A DNA stretch of 15,419 bases from Bacteroidota bacterium (lineage in GTDB: Bacteria; Bacteroidota; Bacteroidia; Bacteroidales; UBA1715), in NCBI GenBank assembly GCA_029266015.1, contig JAJUFK010000024.1, positions 1 to 15,419 of the forward strand, in the 5' to 3' direction. This document shows positions 1 through 7,942 of the stretch, one piece after another. The stretch's first letter is position 1, and every line of letters starts with the position of its first letter. The notes beneath the pieces were generated by a model, which saw only the letters and a program-made list of their open reading frames with translations, had not been told where the DNA came from and ran no database searches. The position numbers and the translations under genes are program-made.

Positions 1-588
1 ACCTTAATTCTTGCCGAAGATACCCGCACTACCGGTTTTTTACTAAAACATCTTGGCATTTCGTGTCCTATGCTATCATATCATAAATTTAATGAACATT
101 CCAGAGTTACACAACTTATTGACAGAATTACAAACGAACCTGCTACCGTTTTAGTTTCTGATGCGGGTACTCCGGGAATATCGGACCCCGGTACTATATT
201 AGTTAAAGCATGCATTGAAGCAGGTATCACTGTTAGTTGCTTACCAGGGCCAACAGCTTTTGTACCTGCATTGGTTATGAGTGGTTTTGCAACTGACAGA
301 TTTTGTTTTGAAGGTTTTTTACCTCATAAAAAAGGAAGACAAACAAAATTACTGCAATTACAAGATGAAGAACGTACAATTATTTTATATGAATCACCTC
401 ATAGAATTGTAAAAACGTTGGAGCAAATTTTAGAATTTATAGGCAATAGAAATGTTGCCATAGTACGTGAAATTTCAAAAATTTATGAAGAAGCCATTCG
501 TGGTGATGTAATGTCGGTTATTCAACATTGTAAACAAAAACCTCTCAAAGGTGAAATAGTATTAATACTTGAAGGAAATACAAAATAA
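1..588 (+). CDS. rsmI: RsmI, 16S rRNA (cytidine-1402-2'-O)-methyltransferase, 5'-truncated by window edge
   Basis: The frame is open from base 1 to the TAA at 586-588 and gives 195 residues. The family is usually about 225-290 residues, so roughly 30 or more N-terminal residues lie outside the window. Visible motifs are AEDTRTTGFLLKHLGI at the window start, SDAGTPGISDPG (about residues 50-61), LPGPTAFVPALVMSGF, CFEGFLPHKKGR and YESPHRI. This order is typical of the tetrapyrrole-methylase-fold RsmI family. The enzyme uses S-adenosylmethionine to 2'-O-methylate C1402 in the decoding centre of 16S rRNA, in the cytoplasm. An internal ATG at 70 is not the start, because the AEDTR motif lies upstream of it. 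The next gene begins about 100 bp downstream on the same strand, and no clear terminator separates them. The family call is firm. Confidence 0.95.
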   Translation, partial: TLILAEDTRTTGFLLKHLGISCPMLSYHKFNEHSRVTQLIDRITNEPATVLVSDAGTPGISDPGTILVKACIEAGITVSCLPGPTAFVPALVMSGFATDRFCFEGFLPHKKGRQTKLLQLQDEERTIILYESPHRIVKTLEQILEFIGNRNVAIVREISKIYEEAIRGDVMSVIQHCKQKPLKGEIVLILEGNTK

Positions 589-690
589 TTTATCTAGCTG
601 TTGAATACTCAAAAGATTTCAATGTAGTCTCAATAATTTTCTAAAAAATTATATATTTACAATTCACTTTTGTTAAACAAATATAAGTGT

Positions 691-3600
691 ATGGGGGGTA
701 CAAAATATTTTTGTTTTTTTCGTGTAATCATTATCTGTTGTATCATTTTTTATATACCTATTGACCTCTATAGTGCAAATCCAGTATTCAAAAGTATAGA
801 TAATGAACAAGGGCTGTCGCACAATTGGGTACGGTGCATATACCAAGACAATGTGGGGTACATGTGGTTTGGTACCGCCGGGGCTCTTAATAGATACGAT
901 GGAATTTCGTGCAAAGTGTTTAATATTGGAAACCGAAATGTAAATGATATTGTTAAGAAAAACAATGAAGAATTTTGGGTATGTACCGATTTGGGGGTAT
1001 ATGTATTCAATACAATTACCGAAAAACTTACGCATTTAGATATTCTCAAAAACACATCGGTGTTGTGTATTTTTCAAGAAACCCCCAATCGTATTTGGTT
1101 TGGTGCAAACGACGGGTATTATGTGTATGATATTTCTAAACAAGCTGTCGAAAAATTTGTGTTGAACAAACAAGATTTTACCAACAAATCCAATTATGTA
1201 AACATTATATACAAAGATTCTGAACACAATATGTGGTTTGGAACCAAACATGGGCTGCATGTAATACCAAGCAAAACAAAAGAGCACATACAATTTGTAA
1301 AAAGCTATACAAATTCTATCTCAAACAATGAAGTTTACAGTATCATAGAAGATGCAAACAAACGCTTGTGGGTAGGAACCTTGCAAGGTGGGTTAGATGT
1401 TATTGCAAGTGTAAAAAATATTTCTAAACAGGTACCATTCACCCAAATTGCAGCCGAAAGTGTGATGGATATATGTATAGATGCAAAACAAAATATATGG
1501 TTTGCTACCGGTAACGGATTGGGGGTGTTTACTCTTAAAGATTTTGAAATTTCTAAATCTAAACCTACAATACAATACTATAGAAACAATCCTAACAATC
1601 CGCAAAGTATAAGCGAAAACAGTATTTTTTCTCTCTACGAAGATGCAAATCACGATATATGGATTGGTACATTAGGCAGTGGGGTAAACATGCTGAGTTT
1701 TAGAGGAAAACAGTTTTATACCGTGCAAGTTTCCAAAGGATCATCAAATACGCTTATAAGTAATATTGTAAATGCAATATACGAAGATAGTGCATATATA
1801 TGGATAGGTACCGAAATAGGGCTTGACCGATATGATAAAAAAACAAAACAATATGTCCATTTTCAGCATGATAATAAAAATAATTCGAGTTTAAAAAGTA
1901 ATGCAATATTTGTTATAAAAAAACTTTCTGATGGCAATCTATGGATAGGAACGTGGTCGGGAGGAATAAATATATATAATTACAAAACGCAAACATTTAC
2001 ACATCTGTATCCGAATAGAGAGGGCACATCATTAAATAACGACAATGTATTTGCCATAGCAGAAGATAACCAAAAAAATGTGTGGATAGGAACCGTGGGA
2101 GGTGGTTTGAATAAATATAATATGCAAAGCAAACAGTTTACGTATTATACGCACGACACTACCGAGCCGCATAGTATTCAAACAAATTTTGTAAACACAA
2201 TTTTGTGGACAAAAGATAACGAATTGTATTTATCGGCAAGTTACTCCCTTGAACAATACGATACATCAATCGATGGATTTAAACATTATAATATTCCAAA
2301 TTCATATTTTACAAATGGTGCAAACAATTATATTACAACTCTTTTTGAAGATTCAAAAGGTCATATATGGGTAGGAACATACGATGGATTATTCTATTTT
2401 GATAAACAAGCAAAAACATTTACCCTTGCATATAGAACACAAGAGGAAATAAATAATACCATTCTTGGAATAGAAGAAGATACAAAAAACAATATTTGGG
2501 TAAGTACTCCTAATGGTATAGTGCAATTATTACATGCCAAACTATTGCCAAAACACATTGAATTTTTGCGTTTTACTAAGCCCGATGGAATTGCAGGAAA
2601 CGAAGGTAAACGAAGAGCAATCTATAGAAATAAACAAACCAATACAATTTACGTTGGGTCATCGCAAGGGTATACCTATTTCAATCCCGACAGTATATTT
2701 TTGAATACAGATATCCCCAATGTTGTGTTTCGTTCGTTTCAGATTTTAAACAAAACACCAAATAAAAACAAAGCATTTTTTCCCCTGGATATCAATCCAA
2801 ATACAATTAACACCGTAGAATTGTCGTACAAAAATGCCGATTTTTATATTGATTTTTCTATACTCAACTATTTGAATTCCGAAAATAATACGTACAAATA
2901 TAAACTCGAAGGATACGATACCGAATGGATTGATGCCGGGTATAATAATTATGCAACATATACAAACATACCCGAAGGTACGTATGCGTTTCAAGTATTA
3001 GCATCGAACAACGATGGAATATGGACCAAGAGCCCCAAAACACTCACAATTTATATAGCTCCCCCATGGTGGAAAACCCTTGCATTTAGAGCCTTGGTTG
3101 TACTTGCTATTATCTGCGGCATATACATTATTATAAAAATTCGCATTTCATTGTTAGAAAAACAAAATAAGATGCTGGAATTAAAAATTGCGGAAAGAAC
3201 TGCCGATTTGCAAAAATCAAATGATATTTTACAAAAGCAACAACAAGAGATTTTTAATCACCGCAATAATTTAGAAAAATTAGTAGAAATTAGAACCAAA
3301 GAATTAGTAAAAGCCTTAGACAAGGCGCATGAAAGTGATAAATTAAAAACAGCATTTCTCAATAATATATCGCATGAAATAAGAACTCCTATGAATGCTA
3401 TCATGGGATTTGCTTCGCTTATTAAAGAAAACACAGCAACAGATGAAGAACGAGAGAAATATATTGATATCGTGTACAAAAGTTCACATCAGTTATTAGC
3501 TATTTTGACAGATATTATAAATATGTCGCGCATAGAATCGCAAGAACAATATATCAACAATAAACTATTTAATATTAATGAGTTATTAGAATCATTGAAC

Positions 3601-4440
3601 AATCAATTCACATTGGAAATTACCAATGCAAATATCTCATTGCAATATACCTGTGGTTTATCAGACAATGAAGCACTGATATATTCCGACGAAACTAAAA
3701 TTTTTGAAATACTTTCGAATTTAATTTCAAATGCTATAAAATTTACCCCCAAAGGCACTATTTCATTTGGATATACGATAGTAAATGATGCAATTGAATT
3801 TTTTGTAGAAGATACGGGCATTGGCATAGCCCCCCAAGATCAAGACATCATTTTTGAACGGTTTCGACAAGTAGAATCAAATGCGAAATCTATATATGGT
3901 GGTACCGGACTTGGACTTTCTATTTCAAAAGCATATGTAGAAATGCTGGGTGGAACTATTTGGCTGCAATCGGAAGTGAATAAAGGTTCTCGGTTTTCAT
4001 TTAAAATACCATTTGTTACAAACAATGAATCGTTATCGGCAGTTAAACAATTACACAGAGAACCTATTCGGATAGAAAATAAGAAATCGATATTAGTAGT
4101 TGAAGATGAATTGTTTAATTTTGAATTAATCAAAGAATATGTATCGCATTTTGATTTTGCACTGAGTCATGCCGAATGTGGCAATGATGCAATAGAGATA
4201 TGCAAAAATCAAGATTTTGATATCATATTACTAGACATTAAACTACCCGATATTGATGGCTTTGAAGCAGCAAAATGCATACAAACATGTAAACCCCATA
4301 TTCCTATCATTGTTCAAACCGCATATTCAAACCCGGAAAATATTGAAATGGCACAGCGGTTAGGAATTCAAGATGTTTTAATTAAACCGTATAGTCTCGA
4401 TGATTTAGTGTCTGTATTGCAAAAATATATGAAGGTTTAG
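691..4440 (+). CDS. Hybrid two-component sensor kinase: two-propeller periplasmic sensor, HisKA, HATPase, C-terminal receiver
   Basis: 1249 residues from ATG 691. This start gives MGGTKYF, a hydrophobic signal/anchor segment and a possible cleavage after LYSA; the TTG at 670 only adds seven residues. About 14 reg_prop blades follow (xWxGTxxGL pattern, roughly residues 25-680), enough for two seven-bladed propellers. Then come a Y_Y_Y domain (about 705-790), a transmembrane helix (about 797-818) and a coiled-coil linker (about 820-885). The kinase has its H-box histidine at H895 in SHEIRTP, N-box N1010/N1014, G1 box DTGIGI (from D1041) and G2 box GGTGLGL (1070-1076). The receiver has D1139, phosphoacceptor D1182 and K1232. 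Key residues look intact. Canonical Bacteroides hybrid regulators continue into an AraC-type DNA-binding domain; this protein stops after the receiver. The ligand is unknown; many relatives sense glycans, but no polysaccharide genes are nearby. A TATATTTA sequence at 652-659 is a weak promoter candidate. Confidence 0.93.
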   Translation: MGGTKYFCFFRVIIICCIIFYIPIDLYSANPVFKSIDNEQGLSHNWVRCIYQDNVGYMWFGTAGALNRYDGISCKVFNIGNRNVNDIVKKNNEEFWVCTDLGVYVFNTITEKLTHLDILKNTSVLCIFQETPNRIWFGANDGYYVYDISKQAVEKFVLNKQDFTNKSNYVNIIYKDSEHNMWFGTKHGLHVIPSKTKEHIQFVKSYTNSISNNEVYSIIEDANKRLWVGTLQGGLDVIASVKNISKQVPFTQIAAESVMDICIDAKQNIWFATGNGLGVFTLKDFEISKSKPTIQYYRNNPNNPQSISENSIFSLYEDANHDIWIGTLGSGVNMLSFRGKQFYTVQVSKGSSNTLISNIVNAIYEDSAYIWIGTEIGLDRYDKKTKQYVHFQHDNKNNSSLKSNAIFVIKKLSDGNLWIGTWSGGINIYNYKTQTFTHLYPNREGTSLNNDNVFAIAEDNQKNVWIGTVGGGLNKYNMQSKQFTYYTHDTTEPHSIQTNFVNTILWTKDNELYLSASYSLEQYDTSIDGFKHYNIPNSYFTNGANNYITTLFEDSKGHIWVGTYDGLFYFDKQAKTFTLAYRTQEEINNTILGIEEDTKNNIWVSTPNGIVQLLHAKLLPKHIEFLRFTKPDGIAGNEGKRRAIYRNKQTNTIYVGSSQGYTYFNPDSIFLNTDIPNVVFRSFQILNKTPNKNKAFFPLDINPNTINTVELSYKNADFYIDFSILNYLNSENNTYKYKLEGYDTEWIDAGYNNYATYTNIPEGTYAFQVLASNNDGIWTKSPKTLTIYIAPPWWKTLAFRALVVLAIICGIYIIIKIRISLLEKQNKMLELKIAERTADLQKSNDILQKQQQEIFNHRNNLEKLVEIRTKELVKALDKAHESDKLKTAFLNNISHEIRTPMNAIMGFASLIKENTATDEEREKYIDIVYKSSHQLLAILTDIINMSRIESQEQYINNKLFNINELLESLNNQFTLEITNANISLQYTCGLSDNEALIYSDETKIFEILSNLISNAIKFTPKGTISFGYTIVNDAIEFFVEDTGIGIAPQDQDIIFERFRQVESNAKSIYGGTGLGLSISKAYVEMLGGTIWLQSEVNKGSRFSFKIPFVTNNESLSAVKQLHREPIRIENKKSILVVEDELFNFELIKEYVSHFDFALSHAECGNDAIEICKNQDFDIILLDIKLPDIDGFEAAKCIQTCKPHIPIIVQTAYSNPENIEMAQRLGIQDVLIKPYSLDDLVSVLQKYMKV

Positions 4441-4753
4441 AATTGAAATTTAAACCACAAAGTGGTGATATTATTATAGAATTTTATTCATTACATTTGA
4501 ATAATACCCTGAAAGGATTGAATAATCATGCTAACTCTCCCCCGCTATTGCACGAATGCTGTTATGAATTCGGGTAATAGTATATGTTTTTTTATGTTGT
4601 TCATGTGTGTGTTTCTTGGTGCCTTAGTGGCTATTAAAGATATTCTTGCCACGAAGACTCGAAGACTCGAAGACTCAAAGGAATAGTATGTTTTTTTTAT
4701 TTCTTAGTGCCTTTGTGACTTAGTGGCTAAAAAAGACAGGCTAGCGTGGCATC
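4441..4753. other. Convergent intergenic region between sensor kinase and ccsA
   Basis: These 313 bases separate the 3' ends of two converging genes. A short perfect hairpin (ACCAC-AAA-GTGGT) lies at 4454-4466 but has no T-run, so it is a poor intrinsic terminator. The stretch 4500-4610 holds no ORF or repeat I recognise. The right part (4615-4727) is a copy and a half of the dispersed hairpin repeat, annotated separately. No RNA gene is evident. Confidence 0.6.
4615..4727. repeat. Dispersed hairpin repeat, one full unit plus a half unit, related to the 7972-8574 array
   Basis: A full unit runs from GCCACGAAGACTC at 4648 to GACTTAGTGGC ending at 4727; the two ends are imperfect inverted repeats around a T-rich centre. 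A preceding half unit (CTTGGTGCCTTAGTGGC) ends near 4631. The left arm contains an 8-bp word, GAAGACTC, three times in tandem (4653-4676). The arms share the GCCAC...AAGAC...CTCAAAGG pattern with the tandem array about 3.3 kb away, but the central sequence differs. It sits between converging genes and could fold in either transcript, so a role in transcript ending is possible but unproven. Confidence 0.75.
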
Positions 4754-5545
4754 TTAATTCGAATACACATGTACACTCATTTGAGCTGCAGGTAAATAGT
4801 TTATGCCAAACCAAGCAATGAGCAAAACAGTAAACGAAAGTGTTATGAACCACAGATAATACCGAGGACTTTTGCGATTTTGCAAACTCAGATGCATATA
4901 CACTATATACACACCCCATGTGAGCAATGCCCATGTTTCTTTCGGGTCCCATGTCCAATAATGTCCCCACGCTTCTTTTGCCCACAATGCCCCAAACAGC
5001 AAACCCAATGTCAAAAATCCAAATCCTATGTAAATAATATTCTCGGCAATACCCAACACTTGTTTGGAGTCAATTCCTTTGTACACTTGATACAAGCCTA
5101 TAATTCCCAACAAACACGAAAAACCTAAAAATGCATACGAAACTATATATACAATTACATGAGGTACAAACCACACACTTTGCAATGCAGGCATCAACGC
5201 CTTGTCGTGAATATCGGGTTTAGCGTAATTTATTATCATAAATACCAATGCCATAAGCAGTGCATAGGCAAGAAACAATCGGTAATTCCATCGTTTGTAC
5301 AATACATATCCTATACAACTAATAAAAAGTGAGTACCACAATCGCGTTTCTCCCAATGTACGCAAGGGAGGACGGTCTAAAAACATCCACAATTTGACAA
5401 TAAAAAACGAGAGCGATATAATGCCCAATAATACCAATGCATCGGATATACGTGCAACAATAGGTTTACGAAATGCAAGCAATACCATGGCAATTCCCCA
5501 CGATACGATGCTAATAAGTGCGTATAATTCAAATATTTTCCACAT
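4754..5545 (-). CDS. ccsA: CcsA/ResC-type cytochrome c synthase subunit (system II heme handling)
   Basis: 263 residues from the ATG at 5545. A GTG at 5596 would lengthen it by 17 residues and deepen the overlap with the upstream gene, so the ATG is preferred. It is a polytopic membrane protein with about eight hydrophobic segments. The family signature is the tryptophan-rich WWD segment WGHYWTWDPKET (residues 193-204), which presents heme on the outer face of the inner membrane. H129 (in VPHV) and H259 near the C-terminus flank this segment, matching the two external heme-ligand histidines of the family. Together with ResB/CcsB it exports heme and attaches it to CXXCH motifs of apocytochromes c in the periplasm. 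Its start overlaps the end of the resB-like gene by 17 bp, which suggests translational coupling. No cytochrome gene is visible in the window. Confidence 0.93.
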   Translation of the reverse strand: MWKIFELYALISIVSWGIAMVLLAFRKPIVARISDALVLLGIISLSFFIVKLWMFLDRPPLRTLGETRLWYSLFISCIGYVLYKRWNYRLFLAYALLMALVFMIINYAKPDIHDKALMPALQSVWFVPHVIVYIVSYAFLGFSCLLGIIGLYQVYKGIDSKQVLGIAENIIYIGFGFLTLGLLFGALWAKEAWGHYWTWDPKETWALLTWGVYIVYMHLSLQNRKSPRYYLWFITLSFTVLLIAWFGINYLPAAQMSVHVYSN

Positions 5546-6773
5546 ACTGTTCTTTTGTTTTAGATGTTCTACCAAACCAAATAATATACAATGCACCGGC
5601 TATCATCATAAAAATACCGACATACACTATAGGCAACAACGGGTCGCGTACCAATTCAAAAATACTTGTTTCCGACCACCGTCCCATTTTTTCGTCGTAG
5701 CCGGTTTGATATATAGTATATGAATTACACGTAATAGGCTGATTTACTTCAACAATAGTATCGATGGTGCTTCCTTCTTTTGTGTACAAACGAATACGCG
5801 ACGAAAACTTTTTTGCCTCGGGTTGTAATGCAACTATTGCTATAGAATCGGGCAATATTAGATATTTTGCCTGTTGCGACATGCTTGCCGCACCTATCCA
5901 GTCGCTATAGGTTTTGTTGCGTTTGGTATCACTTACTTCGATATAGTACGATTGTGTTGCACCTATATCCGACAATGGGAAATAGTCTTGTACATAAAAC
6001 ATAGACGTGGGGTAATATGTTTTGATAGTAATTACATATTCGTTGAATCGAATACCATGAATAGTATCGAGTTCAAAAATTGCTTTTTTCCTGTTTTTTT
6101 CTAATACATCGCCGGTACGCATATCTACAAACCCAATTTTCGAAGGATACTCTTCAATTTCAAAATCTTTGAGTTGAATAGCAAAGTCAAGTTCTTGTAT
6201 GGTATTGTTGGCATTCATTACCCGCCATTCGGTAGCACCTTCGCGTACCGACATCGTATATTTTTCTATATCTCCGGCACCAAATGTAGCTGCAGTAATT
6301 GTAATCCACAACCCCAAATGATTAAGAAAAAATCCAATATTTTTTTTAGAAACAGGAAATAATCGGCGAACACTTACCATTCCCAAAACCATAAGTAAAT
6401 ATCCGGTAGCTACATAATACAACCAACTCGAAGTAACATTGTAAAACAAAAACAAAGAATGAGGATGTTCTTGTTGCGGAACCAAAGCCATAATAAGCGA
6501 TACCGCAAGAAAAAAAGTGAGAGCCCCTATAGATGCCGGGATGCTCGAAAACCAGCGGATAATGGTATTTTTAGCAGAAGCTGCATGGAGTATGATTATG
6601 ACATTGATAAGAACAAGCAATACAACTACATTGGTAGGAAACGATAAAGTTGGGGCAGCCTTGCCGGTTACAAATTCAAAGCCCGCAGCTCCAAGAAACA
6701 AGGCTACGGGAATTGCAAATGCTTCGGCATATCCCCACGGTTGTTCCCACATTGTGCGTGATGGTGATTTCAT
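5529..6773 (-). CDS. resB: ResB/CcsB-like cytochrome c biogenesis protein
   Basis: 414 residues from ATG 6773. Hydrophobic segments lie at about 16-36, 46-66, 78-98, 117-137 and 147-165. A large soluble, presumably periplasmic domain follows (about 170-375), then a last transmembrane helix at about 379-400. The NHLGLW motif (H152) and the C-terminal YQTGYDEKMGRWS...ELVRDPLLPIVYVG block are typical of ResB/CcsB. The protein partners CcsA in system II heme export and ligation. Five N-terminal segments instead of the usual three resemble the arrangement in Bacteroidota and in fused NrfI/CcsBA proteins, where this half is joined to CcsA; here the two halves are separate genes. Its ATG overlaps the TGA of the HD-domain gene (ATGA), so the three genes HD-resB-ccsA look translationally coupled. 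The family is clear; the exact symbol (resB or ccsB) is a naming choice. Confidence 0.88.
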   Translation of the reverse strand: MKSPSRTMWEQPWGYAEAFAIPVALFLGAAGFEFVTGKAAPTLSFPTNVVVLLVLINVIIILHAASAKNTIIRWFSSIPASIGALTFFLAVSLIMALVPQQEHPHSLFLFYNVTSSWLYYVATGYLLMVLGMVSVRRLFPVSKKNIGFFLNHLGLWITITAATFGAGDIEKYTMSVREGATEWRVMNANNTIQELDFAIQLKDFEIEEYPSKIGFVDMRTGDVLEKNRKKAIFELDTIHGIRFNEYVITIKTYYPTSMFYVQDYFPLSDIGATQSYYIEVSDTKRNKTYSDWIGAASMSQQAKYLILPDSIAIVALQPEAKKFSSRIRLYTKEGSTIDTIVEVNQPITCNSYTIYQTGYDEKMGRWSETSIFELVRDPLLPIVYVGIFMMIAGALYIIWFGRTSKTKEQYVENI

Positions 6774-7258
6774 ATGTTTAGATATAATTGTGTTAGTAAT
6801 TGTTTTCCAAATTCTGTTTTAAAATATGTTTTGCTGATATGTTCTATAGCAGGTAATGCAATATTTTCTTCGAATATATTTACTAAAAAATCAGCTTCTA
6901 CCAGTATTTGAAAATCTATATCGTCAATAGCAGAATAGGTATGGTGATGACCTATGATATAGCAAATTCTATCGATGTGTTGTGGAGAACAATTAGTAGT
7001 TTCCAAAAAAGAACGAGCTACCGCCGGTCCTTCTATTTCTTGGTACTTGCCTGAACAAGAGTTATATTTTTTCTCGGCTTCTACTATGCCTATATCATGC
7101 AGCAAGGCAGTATATGCTATGGTGTTATAGTTGTATTCCGAGAGGTTTTCGGCACGAGCAATTGCACATGCATAGGTATACACTTTCATTGCATGATGTA
7201 TGCGAGCCATGTCTTTGTTGAAATACGCAATCGTAAATTGTAAGCAATTGTGAATCAT
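6770..7258 (-). CDS. HD-domain metal-dependent phosphohydrolase, small
   Basis: 162 residues from ATG 7258. HD-superfamily metal-binding residues are visible in order: H21/H22 (RIHHAMKVY), the H54-D55 pair in ALLHDIGI, H104-H106 in IIGHHHTY, and D123 in VEADFLVN. The fold hydrolyses phosphomono- or diesters of nucleotides or similar substrates, usually with one or two divalent metals in the cytoplasm; the substrate cannot be read from the sequence. The protein is little more than the HD core, without attached sensor or synthetase domains, so it is not a full-length RelA/SpoT or PDE protein. Its TGA overlaps the start of resB by 4 bp, so it is probably the first gene of an operon with resB and ccsA. 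Whether it has a role in cytochrome c maturation is unknown. A candidate promoter lies at 7298-7305. Confidence 0.85.
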   Translation of the reverse strand: MIHNCLQFTIAYFNKDMARIHHAMKVYTYACAIARAENLSEYNYNTIAYTALLHDIGIVEAEKKYNSCSGKYQEIEGPAVARSFLETTNCSPQHIDRICYIIGHHHTYSAIDDIDFQILVEADFLVNIFEENIALPAIEHISKTYFKTEFGKQLLTQLYLNI

Positions 7259-7297
7259 TTGTACATTTTAAAAACAAATGTAACTAACAATCAAATA

Positions 7298-7305
7298 CAA
7301 ACATA
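7298..7305 (-). promoter_or_regulatory. Candidate Bacteroidota -7 element for the HD-resB-ccsA operon
   Basis: The minus strand reads TATGTTTG, an exact match to the TAnnTTTG -7 consensus of Bacteroidota primary sigma factor promoters. It would place the transcription start near 7294, about 36 nt before the ATG at 7258, just past the 3' end of the cupin gene. No good -33 TTTG was found at the usual spacing, so this is tentative. Confidence 0.35.
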
Positions 7306-7308
7306 CAA

Positions 7309-7659
7309 TTATTGCGATTTTATCATTATAAGCATCATTTTCATTTGAGTACTTGCAAACACAGCATGCGGTATGTTTGCCGGCATTATTATAATTTCAC
7401 CTTCGCGTACTGTGTAATCTTTGCGATCGATAGATACGATTGCTTCGCCTTCTACTATCTGTATGGTAGCATCAAACGGAGCAGTGTGTTCGCTCAGAAA
7501 TTGCCCTTTGTCGAATGCAAAAAGTGTTACATTTCCCGTTTCTTTTTTAGTAATAATTTTACTTACTATTGCTCCATCGGCATATTGTGCCGACTGCTTG
7601 AGCGAGTGCGATTGCGAATGTGCAAATCCCACGTTTTTGTTGTCTATGGATAGATTCAT
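7309..7659 (-). CDS. Small single-domain cupin protein
   Basis: 116 residues from ATG 7659. The second half is a cupin barrel: motif 1 region GQFLSEHTAPFDATIQIVEG (52-71) and motif 2 region GEIIIMPANIPHAVFA (87-102). Motif 1 normally supplies HxH plus a glutamate; here only H58 is clearly in place, while motif 2 keeps H98, so the metal site may be incomplete or use other ligands. Proteins of this type are common in anaerobes and mostly uncharacterised; some bind small ligands or metal without known catalysis. It lies between the ferredoxin and HD-domain genes on the same strand, with gaps of 97 and 50 bp. The function is unknown; a stress or redox-related role is only suggested by the neighbours. 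Confidence 0.82.
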   Translation of the reverse strand: MNLSIDNKNVGFAHSQSHSLKQSAQYADGAIVSKIITKKETGNVTLFAFDKGQFLSEHTAPFDATIQIVEGEAIVSIDRKDYTVREGEIIIMPANIPHAVFASTQMKMMLIMIKSQ

Positions 7660-7756
7660 TGTAGGTATGAGTTATTAGTTATAAATTGTGAGTTCTTAGT
7701 TTTGAATTTTGAGTTACACAGAGAAATAGAATTATGAAAAAACTCAAAACTCATAA
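7660..7756. repeat. Degenerate AT-rich repeat between ferredoxin and cupin genes
   Basis: The stretch is made of variants of the words GAGTTxTTAGTT, TTTTGAATTTTGAGTT and AACTCAAAACTCATAATTATGAATTC. TTTTGAGTT at 7707-7715 is perfectly inverted as AACTCAAAA at 7741-7749. Similar low-complexity blocks of this kind are frequent between Bacteroidota genes. The hairpin is AT-rich and lacks a clean T-run, so it is a weak terminator at best. The repeat words continue into the last codons of the ferredoxin gene. Confidence 0.55.
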
Positions 7757-7942
7757 TTATGAATTCAAAACTTGTATCACTCCCACCGGGCACTGGTCTG
7801 CTGCTTCTTTTGCAGCATCACTATGAGCATCTACATCGGCATTGGGTTTTACCTCTGCCACATCTTTCATTTCGAACACTTCGGGACAAATTTGTTCGCA
7901 GAGTCCACATGCAATACAACCATCTATAATAATTGCTTTCAT
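7757..7942 (-). CDS. Small [4Fe-4S] ferredoxin
   Basis: 61 residues from ATG 7942. The N-terminal motif is C9-IA-C12-GL-C15-EQI-C19-P and the last cluster cysteine is C51 in QCPVGVI. This is the single-cluster ferredoxin pattern (CxxCxxC ... CP), about the usual 58-64 residues, rather than an 8-Cys two-cluster ferredoxin. C19 would be the extra cysteine seen in that group. It is an acidic, cytoplasmic, low-potential one-electron carrier. It follows hcp on the same strand after the 655-bp repeat region, so it could feed electrons to Hcp, but co-transcription across the array is unproven. No TAnnTTTG element was found just upstream. Its last codons are composed of the AT-rich repeat words found downstream. 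Confidence 0.93.
   Translation of the reverse strand: MKAIIIDGCIACGLCEQICPEVFEMKDVAEVKPNADVDAHSDAAKEAADQCPVGVIQVLNS

Noticed and set aside
670..690. TTG start of the sensor kinase
   Set aside because: It adds seven polar residues before an ATG that gives a normal signal peptide; the leader would then be very short for either promoter candidate.
4010..4025. TTTGTTACAAA, resembling half of the hcp operator
   Set aside because: It lies inside the sensor kinase coding sequence, has the wrong spacing for the 22-bp dyad and no nearby promoter.
4454..4466. ACCAC-AAA-GTGGT hairpin as terminator of the sensor kinase gene
   Set aside because: The stem is only 5 bp and is not followed by a T-run.
5546..5596. 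Upstream GTG start for ccsA
   Set aside because: It would overlap resB by 68 bp and add a polar N-terminus atypical of CcsA; ATG 5545 starts just before the first membrane helix.
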